Shown here piece by piece: positions 22,417 through 33,200 of a stretch of 64,000 nucleotides of DNA (position 1 is the first letter of the stretch; every line of letters starts with the position of its first letter). The stretch comes from Isoetes taiwanensis. Lineage: Eukaryota > Streptophyta > Lycopodiopsida > Isoetales > Isoetaceae. The stretch is taken from positions 118,965-182,964 of the forward strand of contig JAJEKV010000472.1 of the NCBI GenBank assembly GCA_021234155.1, written 5' to 3'. Made by a program: the position numbers and the translations under genes. Below the pieces are notes generated by a model. That model saw only the letters and a list, made by a program, of their open reading frames with translations. It did no database searches and was not told the origin of the DNA.

Positions 22417-23586
22417 TCACCGAAACTCCCCTCGGATCCTCCTTGCAAGCTGGATGTCCTTGGGCATTATGGTAACCATCTTCGCATGAATGGCGCAGAG
22501 CGTCGCTCAAGATCTCTACGAGGTAGGCCTCGGCAGCTTCCTGCAGCGCGAGTATAGCAAAAGCCTGAAACCTCGGGTCGGTCTTGAACTCTTGGGCAAT
22601 CTCCCGGACAAGCCGCTGAAAAGGTAGCCGGCGTATCAATGGCTCAGTAGTCTTCTGATACTTACGTATCTCCCGAAGAGCTACTGTGCCCGGTCGAAAT
22701 CTATGGGGCTTCCTTGGTTTTACAGTGGCCTGAAGCAAGCGCAAGGACTTCGCACCTGTCGTGGGATGTTTCGCCCTCTGCACGATCTGCTCCCGACGCC
22801 GAGCTGATGTGCATCCTGCTGCAACCGGGTTTTGTAATTGACGCCTCCCCGTGTGGGCTTTGTATTCTTCCTCTTCAACTTCCTATTACCCCACCTCGGG
22901 TCCTTATCCGTGACAACAGTATTCTGGCCTCTGCCCTGATCCACATGTTGATCTATATTTTGGTCAACGTTTTGATCTCCCTGCTGGTCAACATTCTGAT
23001 CCCCCTGCTGGTCAACTTGCTGGTCCCCGCCCTGCTGGTTTTGGGCATCCTCCTCTTCCTTAGGAGCCTTTCTCTCTCAGCATCCCGGACTTCTCTGTCC
23101 TGGCGCGCTTGTATCCGCCTGGCAATCTCCGTATGGTACCGGTCCGGGTAAGCTCGCATGTCAGCTTGCACGAGGTCCATGCGGTCTTGTGTGAAGCTAG
23201 GTAATGCATTCTTAAAGATGAAGCTATTTAACTCAGCATTCCAATGAAATGGAGGAAGATAATAGTGGTCCATGCATATAAGCACATGGCCTCTACCAAG
23301 GTAGTAAAAACGGTTGGCACGCGCTTCCGGGAGGCCACTAGCTATTTGCTGGAGGTCTTCTAGCCTAGCCATGTGCATGATTCTTTGGGCCTCCGTTCTA
23401 ATGAGGTCATCGGGATCTTCCTCAGGGTTAGGCGAGGGATAAAACTTGGTGAAGGCAAAAGCTCGGTCTGGCTGCTCCACAATGGTGTAGGGTTGGTTAG
23501 CAGCGTTTAACTTCATGAGGAACCTCTCATTGAAGTGAAAAATAGGGAATAGGATGCGACGCAACTGTGAGCTTGAAGCGCGGCAT
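22417..23586 (-). pseudogene. Histone H3-like fusion gene carried within the gypsy element
   Basis: The C-terminal part is unmistakably histone H3. After a shortened divergent tail ([16 protein letters not shown]), the core reads [48 protein letters not shown] and, in the next frame, [20 protein letters not shown], ending RGEFR and TGA at 22417-22419. Loop 1 has canonical H3 length, so a CENH3 label is not supported. Upstream lie a DQ-rich repeat linker (22945-23040), a basic segment ([15 protein letters not shown]) and an unknown N-terminal region of about 180 residues (FHWNAELNSFIF, DLVQADMRAYPDRYH). Frameshifts near 23070, 22795 and 22500 break the reading frame, so this copy is probably decayed. 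The start may be the ATG at 23584-23586 (needs one shift) or the in-frame ATG at 23514-23516. Normal H3 packs DNA in nucleosomes; the role of an element-borne version is unknown. Confidence 0.8.
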
Positions 23587-23591
23587 GGCAA

Positions 23592-24927
23592 CGTCTAGTG
23601 ATGGGCAGCAAAAGAAGAAATAGGGCGCACAGGCTTGGATAGGTGGCGCTAGCGGGTAGGCGAAGGCGCTAGGGTTTTAGGGTGGTTGCAAGGTGGCGGT
23701 AGAGGTCGGCTATGGCGGAAAAGGAGCTCTAGTCCGGCGGCTATGGCGGAGGAAAGTCGTGCAAAGAAACACACTTTTTTAAAAAGTGACTCAAATTTGA
23801 ATTTAACTTTTAACTTTTTATTAAAAATTTTCAAAAAAAAAAAAAAAAAACCTTTTAAATCTGTTTAGACAGACTTTTACCTTTCATGGACTTTTGCAAA
23901 GACCACTTCAGGCCAATTTGCAGCCTTAAGCCAAAACAGGTGTAAATTTGACTTAAGCCTTAAGAATGGTTAACATTTATTAAATCACCAGAATTTACCA
24001 GAATCTATAGCCAATAACATTTTCGTCCAATAACACTTTCGTTTTGTCCATCATATTAAAACTTTGGCACATACATCATGTTTACCTTCAGGAAAGTTTA
24101 GAATTGACTTTTGAACACCATAAGATTACATAAACTTTGGGATCAATCCCATAGAACTCTCAGCAGACTTGATATCTTCAATGTCGCAAATGTATCTTCA
24201 ATGTCATCATGTCTTATAGCTTTCCAACTTGAATAAATAGGAAAACAAACCAAGGAGCAAGAAACCTGGTTACCTGCAGTAGAACCAGAGGACAGTTAGC
24301 CTTAATCAGGGTAAAAGCCTAAGCTACTGACAGGTAAGCTATAGGTTTCTTGAGCTTAACGCCCTTCACCTCATTTGTAATCATAATCAGAATAGATAGA
24401 TACATATTAGCTGTAGAAACATTGAACATGCTGCAGTCTAAATGTAATGACCGTTATGAATGTGGAATATGTAGCATAATAACAGGGGGTTTCTTTTGTA
24501 TTTTTGTACTTTTTTCCCTAAGGTTTTTATATGATTTCATGGATGTATTTGATGAGGCATACTGATTAGTATATCTAGAGTGCGCGTACGGTTGAACTAA
24601 TTTTGATGCCTATATCCAATGGTTTAGACCCATATATCATATATTTATTTTTATATTGTATTTTCGTATTGTATCAAATATCCTGCTCGACATGCAAGGC
24701 TCGAGATAACCCATTTTAGGGTTATGTGTTGGGAATGAAAATGAAGATTTTTAGGGAAGAATCATTTGTGGGCGGATTAAATTGATCATCTCTGCATTCC
24801 GGCGATCCGAGAATGGGAGAATTCGGGTTTGACAGGTCGTGATCTTCAATGCCTTTTTTTCTGGGTACCCATCATAGATCGGATCTTCGTTGGAGCAATT
24901 CCGGTGCCCATGTAACAAAATACACAA
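23592..24927. other. Upstream region of the H3-fusion gene and spacer
   Basis: A double telobox (minus strand CCCTAAAACCCTA, at 23670-23682) and CCGCC-rich 5' UTR-like sequence precede the H3-fusion gene. Further right there is an A-run (23833-23850), then AT-rich sequence with no gene until the rhomboid pseudogene. Confidence 0.5.
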
Positions 24928-25740
24928 ATGGGTCGCCTTCTCATCTACGACATACTCGAGAAACCTGTAAGCAGTTGTTTAATCGCCATTTGTTCCGCTA
25001 TCTGGTTTTACATTCAAAACAAGAACATAGGTTACTCGGATGTGGGATTGAGCTATGAAACCGTAGTTTCTCAAGGCCAGCACTGGCGTCTTATCACTTC
25101 TTCATTTTCCCATATTAGTTTCTTGCATCTAATCTTTAATATGAGCGCCCTGTGGAGCCTTGGGATTCTTGAAAAGACGCAGTCTTGGGGTGCAGTATTA
25201 TTTGCAGATATAATCGTTACTCCTAATTGTTGTTTCGGGCTCTGGTTCGAGGGATTTATCATGTGCTCATTCACAGATTTAAGTTGGAGTTTTACTGAGA
25301 AGAGTCTGTCTTTGTTGGTTATTAGGTGTGTGTTTTTGGATGGATGACCATACTTGCAAAGAAAGCGACCTTCTTCAAAACTGGAACCATTTTGGGGTTC
25401 TTTCTTTGCCTATCAGCTTTGCCCCATTTGAATCTCTGATTTTCACATCTATAATTGTTCCCAGGCCAGTTTTTTAGGTCATTTGTCGGGGAATTGTGGT
25501 AGGATATTTGATTTCTTGGGGAGTTATACAAGGAATGAGTAATTATTGGGCAATCGACTTACTAGGATGGGTCACACTCTCCTTTTTGTGAGTTTGCATC
25601 GGACGACATCATACCGTTTGCCTTTTCTAGAAATTGAGCCGTTCTTGAATCACCTATCGGTTCGATTACTTCAGCTGGTCCAATAATATCAAATGGACCT
25701 CGATTCATCGGGAACCGATTGGTGTAATATGGCTTGATGC
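24928..25740 (+). pseudogene. Rhomboid-like protein pseudogene (plant RBL13 type)
   Basis: The start ATG is at 24928-24930. The first 85 residues are intact ([17 protein letters not shown], then [38 protein letters not shown]) and match the plant rhomboid-like family of Arabidopsis At3g59520. Later motifs persist in shifting frames: VGY then [38 protein letters not shown] with the catalytic His, [19 protein letters not shown] and PRFIGN at the end. The position of the conserved Ser (VGYSCVVFGWM in the family, from memory) is a TAG stop at 25323-25325. Single-base indels follow near 25400, 25463 and 25490. No introns are evident, so it could be a retroposed copy. Rhomboids are intramembrane serine proteases; this one is dead. 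Confidence 0.82.
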
Positions 25741-26842
25741 CTTTTCGTGTTCGGGATTGGCTTCGAAGAAAGAAGATGCTAAATCTACAAGGCAAATGAA
25801 GACTCTATATGAGACAAATCCAGCCTCAGATAAGCAGGACTTTGTGATCTCAAAGACACAAGAAGTTTTGCACGCCTATATCTTCATATTACTCCAAAGA
25901 GGGAAATCAAGGTAAGGTCCACTTTTACACGAATGAAAACAAAATTCATTGATTTAATCTCATTGAATTGATTTATTCGGTTGAAGCAAACGTTTTTACA
26001 CTTTGTCACTGTATACATCAGGATTTTCTTGTCCAATAAATAGCATATTTTATGCAGTGGCCATTTCAACAATAAATTCTTCCTTTCCCAGGATGTATCT
26101 AAGCTGTGGAGTGAGAAGTGGAAAGTATGGTGGAAAATGAGTAGATATTGTCCTATGCTTGAATCCTTCTTGCCGAGATGTTCTTGGCATACCCATGGAT
26201 TCTTTCGGGACCCAACCGGATTCGCTCTGTTTTGCACCTTTCTAATCATTATGCCGAAGATTTCTTCGCTTCCAAATGTGTATTTGTCATTTGGGCATGT
26301 GGGTTTTGTAATTGGGTATTTGTTTCTGGTGTCTGTTTTCGTGCTCCATAATTATAGGGTTGAATCGGGGCATTGGCGGGGAGTTTTCGGAGATCCCCAT
26401 TTAAGGTTAGACGAAATGTTTGCAAATTTTTGTCACATTGGACTTGAGTATTAGTTAATTATCAAGTTGAATGTGCATTTGACTGATGCAGGGAACAATT
26501 GCCATTGGCACATTTTTTCCTTTTTTTGATGAGGAAACAAGTTGGAGAGGCTATTGTACAGACAATTGCTTTATTAGACAGTTGCTTTATTAATGTTAAC
26601 ATCACACATTCCATTCCATTCGACACAATCACATGTGAATTCTCAAGTTCAATATAATTGTTCAAGTTCTAAATATTTAAACGATGGTTATCTAGTATAC
26701 TTCAAATATTAAATCCTTAGTGCATATTTGGATTCCAAGGTTCAAGATGCAACCCTACACTATCTTCATGTTTTAAATGTCTTTTATATTCTCACGTCTG
26801 TTTTTTTTTTAATGGCCCGAAGGGCCAAAAAAATTTTTTAGT
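25741..26842. other. Spacer with one weak hydrophobic frame
   Basis: A plus-strand frame from ATG 26137 to 26454 contains a hydrophobic stretch (VYLSFGHVGFVIGYLFLVSVF) faintly like a rhomboid last helix (GH followed by GY). I cannot tell whether it is coding. The rest is AT-rich with no gene. Confidence 0.3.
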
Positions 26843-27299
26843 ATAATAACCAACACATAACTACCATTGACATTAATAAATATAACCATTGGATCCAACA
26901 CATTTAAATTAAAATCCCCCTTAAACCCCCTTTGGTTTGGGTGCATATTCACACGGGGGGTGACGTAGGGCAGCGAGAGCCCTCATAATTGTATTTTGCA
27001 CGCATTTAAATCAACACCATATAGTATTAGGTTGAAATCTTATAGTATTTTGCGAATCTTATTATACAAGATAGCAAATCTTGTACTTGCATACCCCACA
27101 AATGAGGAACTTTACGTACGGTGTAGATTAAGGAATAAGGGGCGAATATGCCAATCCGACAGCTCTCGATGCCCGGAGTCACCCCCCGTGTGAATATGCA
27201 CCCAAACCAAAGGGGGTTTAAGGGGGATTTTAATTTAAATGTGTTGGATCCAATGGTTATATTTATTAATGTCAATGGTAGTTATGTGTTGGTTATTAT
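26843..27299. mobile_element. Foldback MITE with perfect 122-bp inverted arms
   Basis: The left arm (26843-26964) and right arm (27178-27299) are exact reverse complements by reading, separated by a 213-bp unrelated centre. The total is 457 bp with no coding capacity. The arms begin ATAATAACCAACACATAACT and end at GGGGGGTGAC. The perfection of the arms implies recent origin or gene conversion. I could not identify a clear target duplication. Confidence 0.85.
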
Positions 27300-28420
27300 G
27301 CATAAGACCAGGTCATTACTTTCTAGTTAAAATACCTCAAAATACAAATGCATCTATATGCAGCCACTGCCACATGGACTGTCATTCCAGAGTATGTCAA
27401 GCTGCATGCCAAGTGTAAGTGGGAATTTTTATGTCTAAAGCTAGTGTCCAAGGTTCCCATCCCAATCTTATTTCATCTTCTTTCCTTTGTGCAAATGGAG
27501 AATCCTACTACTGGTCCAACTTCTCTCTCCACCATATTTGTGTCAAATATGCCAAGGATTTTACACAAAATTTACATCTAAAAGCTAAGTTTGCACCCAC
27601 TTTGCTTTCCCTCAAAGATGGTGGAAAACTTTCATTACAGTTACAATCCAGAGCCATTCCTATTGCAGATCAACAGCATGGTAAACTCATTATATAAAAT
27701 CAACCATAAACCCCTTAGAACTTAGTTTTGCATCTAAGCTATTTGTCAGAATGACAAGATTAAGAAGATCTACTCTAGAAAAATCATATAGAGTGTAGAT
27801 TCAAAATTATAGAACCCTTTCCCAAACCTGAGAAGGAGGTGCTCTGCCTTGTAGATCTTCAAGTTTGCCATCGAATTTGTCCTTTCCTATTTGTTAGATA
27901 ACTCTTGAGCTGCACTACCATGGAACATGCAGCATTCTTGCTCAGATCCGGATCATGCATAGAAGATTTGTGGATCATGCATAGAGGATTCATGTCCACA
28001 CACTGCACTGCCGTAACAATTCTTGGATCATCCAGCTTTTTGTTAATGATGCATTTTGCTCACGTAACAGTCCTGGATATGGACTACCATGGTGTCGGCT
28101 TGAGCAAAACCAGCTTGAGACTTCTATTTCCGCATTGCTAGTTACACATATTAAATTAGGGCAGAGCATACCGTCTGTTCTTCATCCTGTCTAAAGTTTG
28201 AAAGCCTTAGGTAATCCAGCTGGCAGTACCACGATTCTAGCAGTCTTCATTTTCTGAGTTGTGTATAAATTTCGCAACCCTAATCTTTGCTAGATCAGAG
28301 CCATACCTTTCATCTATGGTTGAGAATCAATCCATGAATCTGTAGCCAGCCAGATGTCTGGTTCTCGTTCTGTTCGTGCAGTGCAGTTCAAGAATTAGGT
28401 TTCAAATACACTTTACCTTA
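27300..28420. other. No gene recognised
   Basis: Short frames only. A small duplication of GGATCATGCATAGA occurs at about 27949-27991. Confidence 0.4.
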
Positions 28421-28423
28421 GTA

Positions 28424-28493
28424 TTTTCCATTGTAACGGCACAGTATTTTCCCATTGTAACGGCACAGAATTTTCCCATTGTAACGGCACGAC
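28424..28493. repeat. Tandem repeat, three copies of a 23-bp unit
   Basis: TTTTCCATTGTAACGGCACAG-type units occur three times in a row (the second and third as TTTTCCCATTGTAACGGCAC), ending near 28490. Confidence 0.75.
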
Positions 28494-28587
28494 TTCCAGC
28501 CAAGGTAGAAATAATACCTTTTCATAAACAATTTAGAAAAACATATGGCAATAGGACCACAAACCCACAGCAGTGAAAATCATTAGA

Positions 28588-28996
28588 ATAAAAAAAAAAA
28601 AAAAACGGGCGCGTATTTTTATACGCGGGACCGTATGGGGCGCTGCGAGCGTTATACGCCCCTAACTTCTCGAAAGAAACACCTCGGAGACAGCAGCGCC
28701 CCTTTTGACTTTTCGGCCTGCTGTTGACTTTTCGTCCTTGGGAGACGTGCCCCCTAGGGTATTTGGGAGGTGCCCGATCCATTGGAACTGTTTTCGCCTC
28801 CATCCGAGCTACCTACAAAAAGTTATAGCCCTTCCAAACTTGGGTCCTCCAGTCGCCCTGAACCTCTTAAAAACTTACCTAGCACAAAACCAAACATCAA
28901 AGAGCTAAACAATCACACTAGCTTAGCTCCCACCTAACTACCGAACTAACGAGTTAGGGTTTGGTCAGTGCTATGATTTCGAGCAACCGAAATCAC
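28588..28996 (-). other. Gypsy 5' leader, bordered by an A-run
   Basis: An A-run around 28588-28605 is followed by CG-rich sequence with TATACGC and GCGTATA words and a short hairpin (GCGTAT, five T, ATACGC region). Read on the minus strand this is the untranslated leader right after the primer-binding site. The A-run may mark the 3' end of a plus-strand retroposed insert covering the rhomboid copy; I found no matching target duplication. Confidence 0.4.
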
Positions 28997-29009
28997 GGCT
29001 CTGATACCA
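28997..29009 (-). other. Gypsy primer-binding site (initiator tRNA-Met)
   Basis: On the minus strand the sequence TGGTATCAGAGCC lies one base inside the 5' LTR end. It is complementary to the 3' end of plant initiator methionine tRNA, the primer used by many plant LTR elements. It proves that the LTR piece at 29011-29055 is the inner end of the 5' LTR. Confidence 0.92.
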
Positions 29010-29010
29010 C

Positions 29011-29055
29011 TGTGACGCTCCCAGAACATATACGTCGCTCGGGCGTATACATATG
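29011..29055 (-). repeat. Gypsy 5' LTR, inner end piece
   Basis: Begins TGTGACGCTCCCAGAACATA, identical to the 3' LTR left end at 10671. It continues to 29055, where the 10.8-kb DNA transposon begins. The last four bases, TATG, are one transition away from the TACG on the far side. Confidence 0.9.
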
Positions 29056-29499
29056 GGGTAGAAGCATGAAAGGGTGATTGAATTTTTTTGTACATTGATG
29101 TAAAAATTTGAACTGGGTTAAAGTGTTTGTAATGTACATTTTGAATTTTACATGGAGTTGCCTATCATTAATAAAGGCGGTTGACGTACAATATTCTCCA
29201 TAATTATACCAAATCCTCCCGAAATCTTGTACTAGCTTCTCTATCAATAAAATCTAAATATCTTGCCTGCGAAAAAAAAAAAAACTTTGGCGCACATTTT
29301 GAACTTTCCTCAATCGATCAAACATGGCTCGGGATTCTACCTCAACGAAAACTTGGCCCGAATCAATTATAGCTGCTCCTAAATCGAATGCATTTCAAGA
29401 AACAAATGTATCTTGAAGAAATTGAAATCCCTTTCCTTCAAGCGAAGAATACAAATCCCTTCAAGCAAAGAATATAAACCGGTTAATAATCTGATTTTT

Positions 29500-30192
29500 T
29501 GTGCGGGATGTTGTATCCCCTTTTGCAGAGAATGGATCGATGTCTTAAAGCACCAGTTGAAGAAGAAACTATGGAAGAAGGATTGGACTCTCATGCAAGC
29601 ACTTCGAGGTCAAGATCGGGTTCAGATTTCAATCCTCCCGTTGATGAAGTTTTGAAAGCACTTGTTACAAGGTGCAAAGAAAATCAAAACAGAGGGTTTG
29701 TAGGGGTGGATACGTGACAAAGCCAATTAGAAGAAAGGTGAATGCTTCAGAAATCTCATAATGAATGAGGTATCGAATTTGACTCCAAAACAACAAAGTA
29801 TATTTGCAAGAAGATTATTGCGGGACAAAAGATTGCAATTCCTATTTGAGCCAGTCATTGGAAGGCCTCAAGAGGCTATCGTGAAAAACAGATCCGGTAA
29901 AGAATTTAAAGGATGGCCTCCAAGGCGTCAAAAATGCAAATAGCAATGATGACTTGCTTTGCAAAGCATTCTGTACTATCTATGGTGGTTGGAGAGGAAG
30001 GAGAATTACGAAGACTTCACTTTCTTGACTAAGTTCTTGAAAATACATCCTAGAAATATGAAACTAGCGGTGGAGAGAAGGAAAAGAATGTCACTAGGTG
30101 GAACAAATCTGGTGGGCATTAGCGGTCGAAATCCAAGAACAAATACGATAGATCGGGCTATGAAGGATATGGTTGCTTTCGGTTTTGGTTAG
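29500..30192 (+). pseudogene. N-terminal fragments of the transposase-like gene
   Basis: Consecutive frames on the same strand as the transposase-like core may be its N-terminal exons or remnants: LKAPVEEETMEEGLDSHAST with VDEVLKALVTRCKENQ (29500-29717), NLTPKQQSIFARRLLRDKRL (29761-29943) and ERKENYEDFTFLTKFLKIHP through DRAMKDMVAFGFG (29989-30192). No domain is recognised. The last piece is basic and could bind DNA. Assignment is by position only. Confidence 0.4.
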
Positions 30193-30761
30193 ATAACTCA
30201 AAGGTTTCACCAAAAATTAGAGATGTCATGAAGAAGAGGACACAACCAATTCAATATATTGACATTTACACGTAAAGTAATCGTAATTTAGTCAGTAATT
30301 GCATCTTGTTTTTGAGAATAAAGATGTTTTTTATTTTGTAACACTTGATGTAAAGTTTGTAGATTTCTTTACTTTTGGCGAGAATAAAGATGTCTTTTAT
30401 TTTGTAACACGATGTAAAGTTTGTAACAGATTTCTTTACTTTTTGAATGTAATGTAGATGCAGTCTGCCCTAGTTGTTCTACATGGAAATGTCAAATTAT
30501 TTCATGGCAACACGTACATGTATATTTGTTTACATGTATATTCTGGATGTATATTTATTTACATGTATATTCTGGATGTATTGTAGATGTAGGCAGTAAC
30601 TAAGAAGAAATTAGTGTGGAGATGTATTAATTGTCAAAAAATTATGTGACTTCATAGTAAATGAAATAAAATTCATGTCAGAATGTACATGTATGTGTGG
30701 GAGTTTAGGGTCTTGAATATGTAAAAGATTTGTATGTAATGTAATGTAATGAGGTGACTAA

Positions 30762-31881
30762 TTGCCATTCAACGAGATTCAAGCACAACATTGGTACAAT
30801 GAACAAATCAGCATATTGGTCCACATCACGATGTTCAAGGTACAGGGTAAAATGAGGAAATGTGTGCACTTCTTTATTTCAGATGACAAAACACATGATA
30901 CTCACTTTGTACAAAAAGCATTCAAGATGCACCTCAATTGGCTGAAAGAAAATGGTGCTGGCCATATGAAATACCACTTAGTTTGGTCTGACGGGTGTGC
31001 AGCCCAATTCAAGTCGAGAAGAGCTTTCTATCATGTAACTAGGTATCGTCAAGAGCATAAGATCAGAATGCACTGGAATTTCTTTGGCTCAGGACATGGG
31101 AAGGGCACACATGACGGAGAAGGAGCCATAGCCAAACTATGGCTCGAGGCAGAACAAAGAAAAAAGAATGGGAAAGTGATAAAAATGCAGAAACTACATG
31201 TAAGGTTCTTGAAGAGAAAATTTCTGATGTGGAAAGGGTATTTTGGAAGGTGTCTGACATTGACCGTTCCCAAAGATTTGATGTGCTCCTGGTGAAAGGG
31301 GTGAAATCTCTTCATTGCGTATCATCCATAGATCCAAATGATCCAACAAAGTTAATGTGTAGATCTCTTTCATGTTTTTGTAAGGCAAGCATCAATTTTG
31401 ATTGGCCCGCTTGTGAGAATGCCGATCATTTGGCGGTGGGAGTTGAGAAAACTAGAGCCTACAAACAGGGGACAATGTTGAAGAAGATGGAGTGCAGGGC
31501 AGAGGACTTGAGGGCAAATGGCGTGGACAATGTGGATGAGAGCAGTCACGGGTTGGAGATTATTTTGCATCATTCACATCCCGGCACAATTATGAAAGGG
31601 TCCCTTATTATCTCATCCAAGGTAATGAAGTGAAACATGCCCTCGAAGAAGACACCAAGGATGACTATGGAAATGAATTTTATTGTGGTAATGAAGTTAT
31701 AGCTGGTAACTACTTTGAATTGATTCCTGGTTGCCATCAAAAGTACAGGCTTATTCAAGGAAAGAAAGTTCTTGTCCATCCCGAGTCAGTAATTGGGGTG
31801 AGATTTCCATTGGAGCCAGTCAAACATAAGATTAAAGGTACATCTTATGCATATGAATCCCGGGGATGTCACATAGTTTAA
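30762..31881 (+). pseudogene. DDE-like transposase core with WSDG and HGKG motifs
   Basis: Three consecutive frames give one decayed protein. The first (30762 on) has HFFISDDKTHDTHFVQKAF, YHLVWSDGCAAQFKSRRAFY and MHWNFFGSGHGKGTHDGEGA. Acidic residues in SDD, WSDG and HDGEG would be the catalytic set of an RNase H-fold transposase. After a shift near 31180 the second frame shows a Cys-rich region, LMCRSLSCFCKASINFDWPAC. After another near 31550 the third ends YRLIQGKKVLVHPESVIGVR with a stop at 31881. The motif set SDG, then NK/FKS, then HGKG, then DG recalls transposase-like proteins common in invertebrate genomes, but I cannot name the family with certainty. It is presumed to have mobilised the 29056-39840 element. 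Confidence 0.6.
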
Positions 31882-32347
31882 GGCGTATATACCATGTGAG
31901 TGAAAAAAGTGGGTTTTTTTTACCCTAAACCGTATGTATAAATACGGACAGGGGCTTGGCTAGGGGGTTTTCTGGGGGGGAATCCAGTGTAATATGTATA
32001 CGGGAAGGGGCATTTAGAAGGTTGGACAAGGCGTATACGGAGGGTTTTTTGCTGACCCCATTAAGGCACGTGGCGTATCACCTTTATAGTAGGTGAACCC
32101 CCCGGGATATGAACTGACTAACTATTGGCATGAAATGTTGCTGGGAAATTTGCCAGAGATTGTAGAATCTCTGTAATACGTTAACCTGTTGTTGAAGTAA
32201 CTTTTCTATGCACTAAGGCATGGACTTGCAAACTGATTTAATCCAGAATGTGAACCAGATTAAAACACAAACATTAATATATTGTTTATATAGTTCCAAG
32301 ACTGTTATACTTAGTGTAAGTTGTAAAAAACAACGTAGCGTAAGGTC
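31882..32347. other. Spacer with repeated CGTATA words
   Basis: No gene. CGTATA or its complement occurs repeatedly between 31883 and 32080 (including CCGTATGTATAAATACGG, a near-palindrome at about 31930), alternating with G-runs and T-runs. Similar words occur in the gypsy LTR and leader. Confidence 0.45.
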
Positions 32348-32386
32348 TCAAGATTCAAGATTCAAGATTCAAGACTCAAGATTCAT
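32348..32386. repeat. Short tandem repeat of CAAGATT
   Basis: About five consecutive 7-bp units of CAAGATT, with one CAAGACT variant. It overlaps the stop codon region of the minus-strand gene. Confidence 0.75.
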
Positions 32387-32961
32387 CCAGAAGGTCCTGC
32401 AGTGTGAGATCAGCAATGGTCCTGTTCCCGAAAATTGTGAGAAGAGTGTCCAGGACAGCTGTTTGGAAGTTGGTGAAGTCTAACAGAAGCAAGACATGTG
32501 CTTCTCGCTTCTGTTGCCATTTATGATAGAGATTGGTAAAGTATGGTTTGAGGCTATTGAATCTCCAAACCTCAGCCCTTTTCAGCACTTTGTTGATTGC
32601 TTTTGCATGCACAACTTCCTGTTTAAGTTGAATGAGAATACTCTCTAGTTTCGCTTTTAGATAATTGGGATTCCTCATCCCCTTGTCATTGCTACTCCCA
32701 TAGCTTCGATCCATGCTTCCAACATTGTTAAGTCTCCTCTGTGCATCTGTGTAGAACATCATAAGCAATTGTTAGATTAGGAACAAAAGCATGTTTAAGA
32801 ATAGGAGTACCTCTGAACTCGTGACTGCCTCTCCGTTTGATTTTGTTCAATTGGTTTCCCTGTTCGGCATTGATCTCCTCAAGAATCGGGTGCGCCAGGT
32901 GAGTTTGCATTTGAATTGGGGATATGGATTGTGATCTAGTCGTTCGATCTCCTCCCGCCAT
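32376..32961 (-). CDS. Unknown two-exon gene inside the DNA transposon
   Basis: Exon 1 runs 32961 to 32811 (start ATG 32959-32961). A 64-bp intron (32810-32747) has GT at its donor (CAGAG then GTACTC) and a strong acceptor (CTAACAATTGC branch-like sequence, ending TTCTACACAG). Exon 2 runs 32746 to 32376. The phases fit exactly and give 173 residues. The N-terminus is polar (MAGGDRTTRSQ). The middle has KRRGSHEFR at the splice point. The C-terminal half is basic and helical (KLESILIQLKQEVVHAKAIN, SLKPYFTNLYHKWQQKREA) and ends in an acidic LQDLLDES. No family is recognised. The 17 intact GGAATATTCC palindromes begin 240 bp upstream of its start, so they may form its promoter. It could be an accessory gene of the transposon. 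Confidence 0.55.
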
Positions 32962-33200
32962 CGGAATCAACCAGTCACCACAGGTAAAAAAAGGAATTTT
33001 TATCCCTGTCTATTCCCTTCTCCCCTGTTTCTGATATGGCTCGTACCATGCCAATGATTTGTTCCTTAACCAATGATTTGTTCAACATCCTTTTCTCAAA
33101 ATCTTTTCCACTGTCCTCTTTTTCTGACCCAATTGGCCAATGGTTGATGCTGGCATATATCCCACAAGCCTAGCTCAAATGAAAAGGCTATACTCAATGA

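Noticed and set aside
22417-22785. Centromeric histone CENH3
   Set aside because: Loop 1 has canonical H3 length and the core matches ordinary H3; only the tail is divergent.
22714-23151. Plus-strand frame with repeated LLVNILIPLLVNLL, looking like a membrane protein
   Set aside because: It is the antisense of the DQ-rich linker of the H3-fusion gene.
26137-26454. Second rhomboid gene
   Set aside because: Only one GH...GY-like helix is suggestive; no HWR or Ser motif is present.
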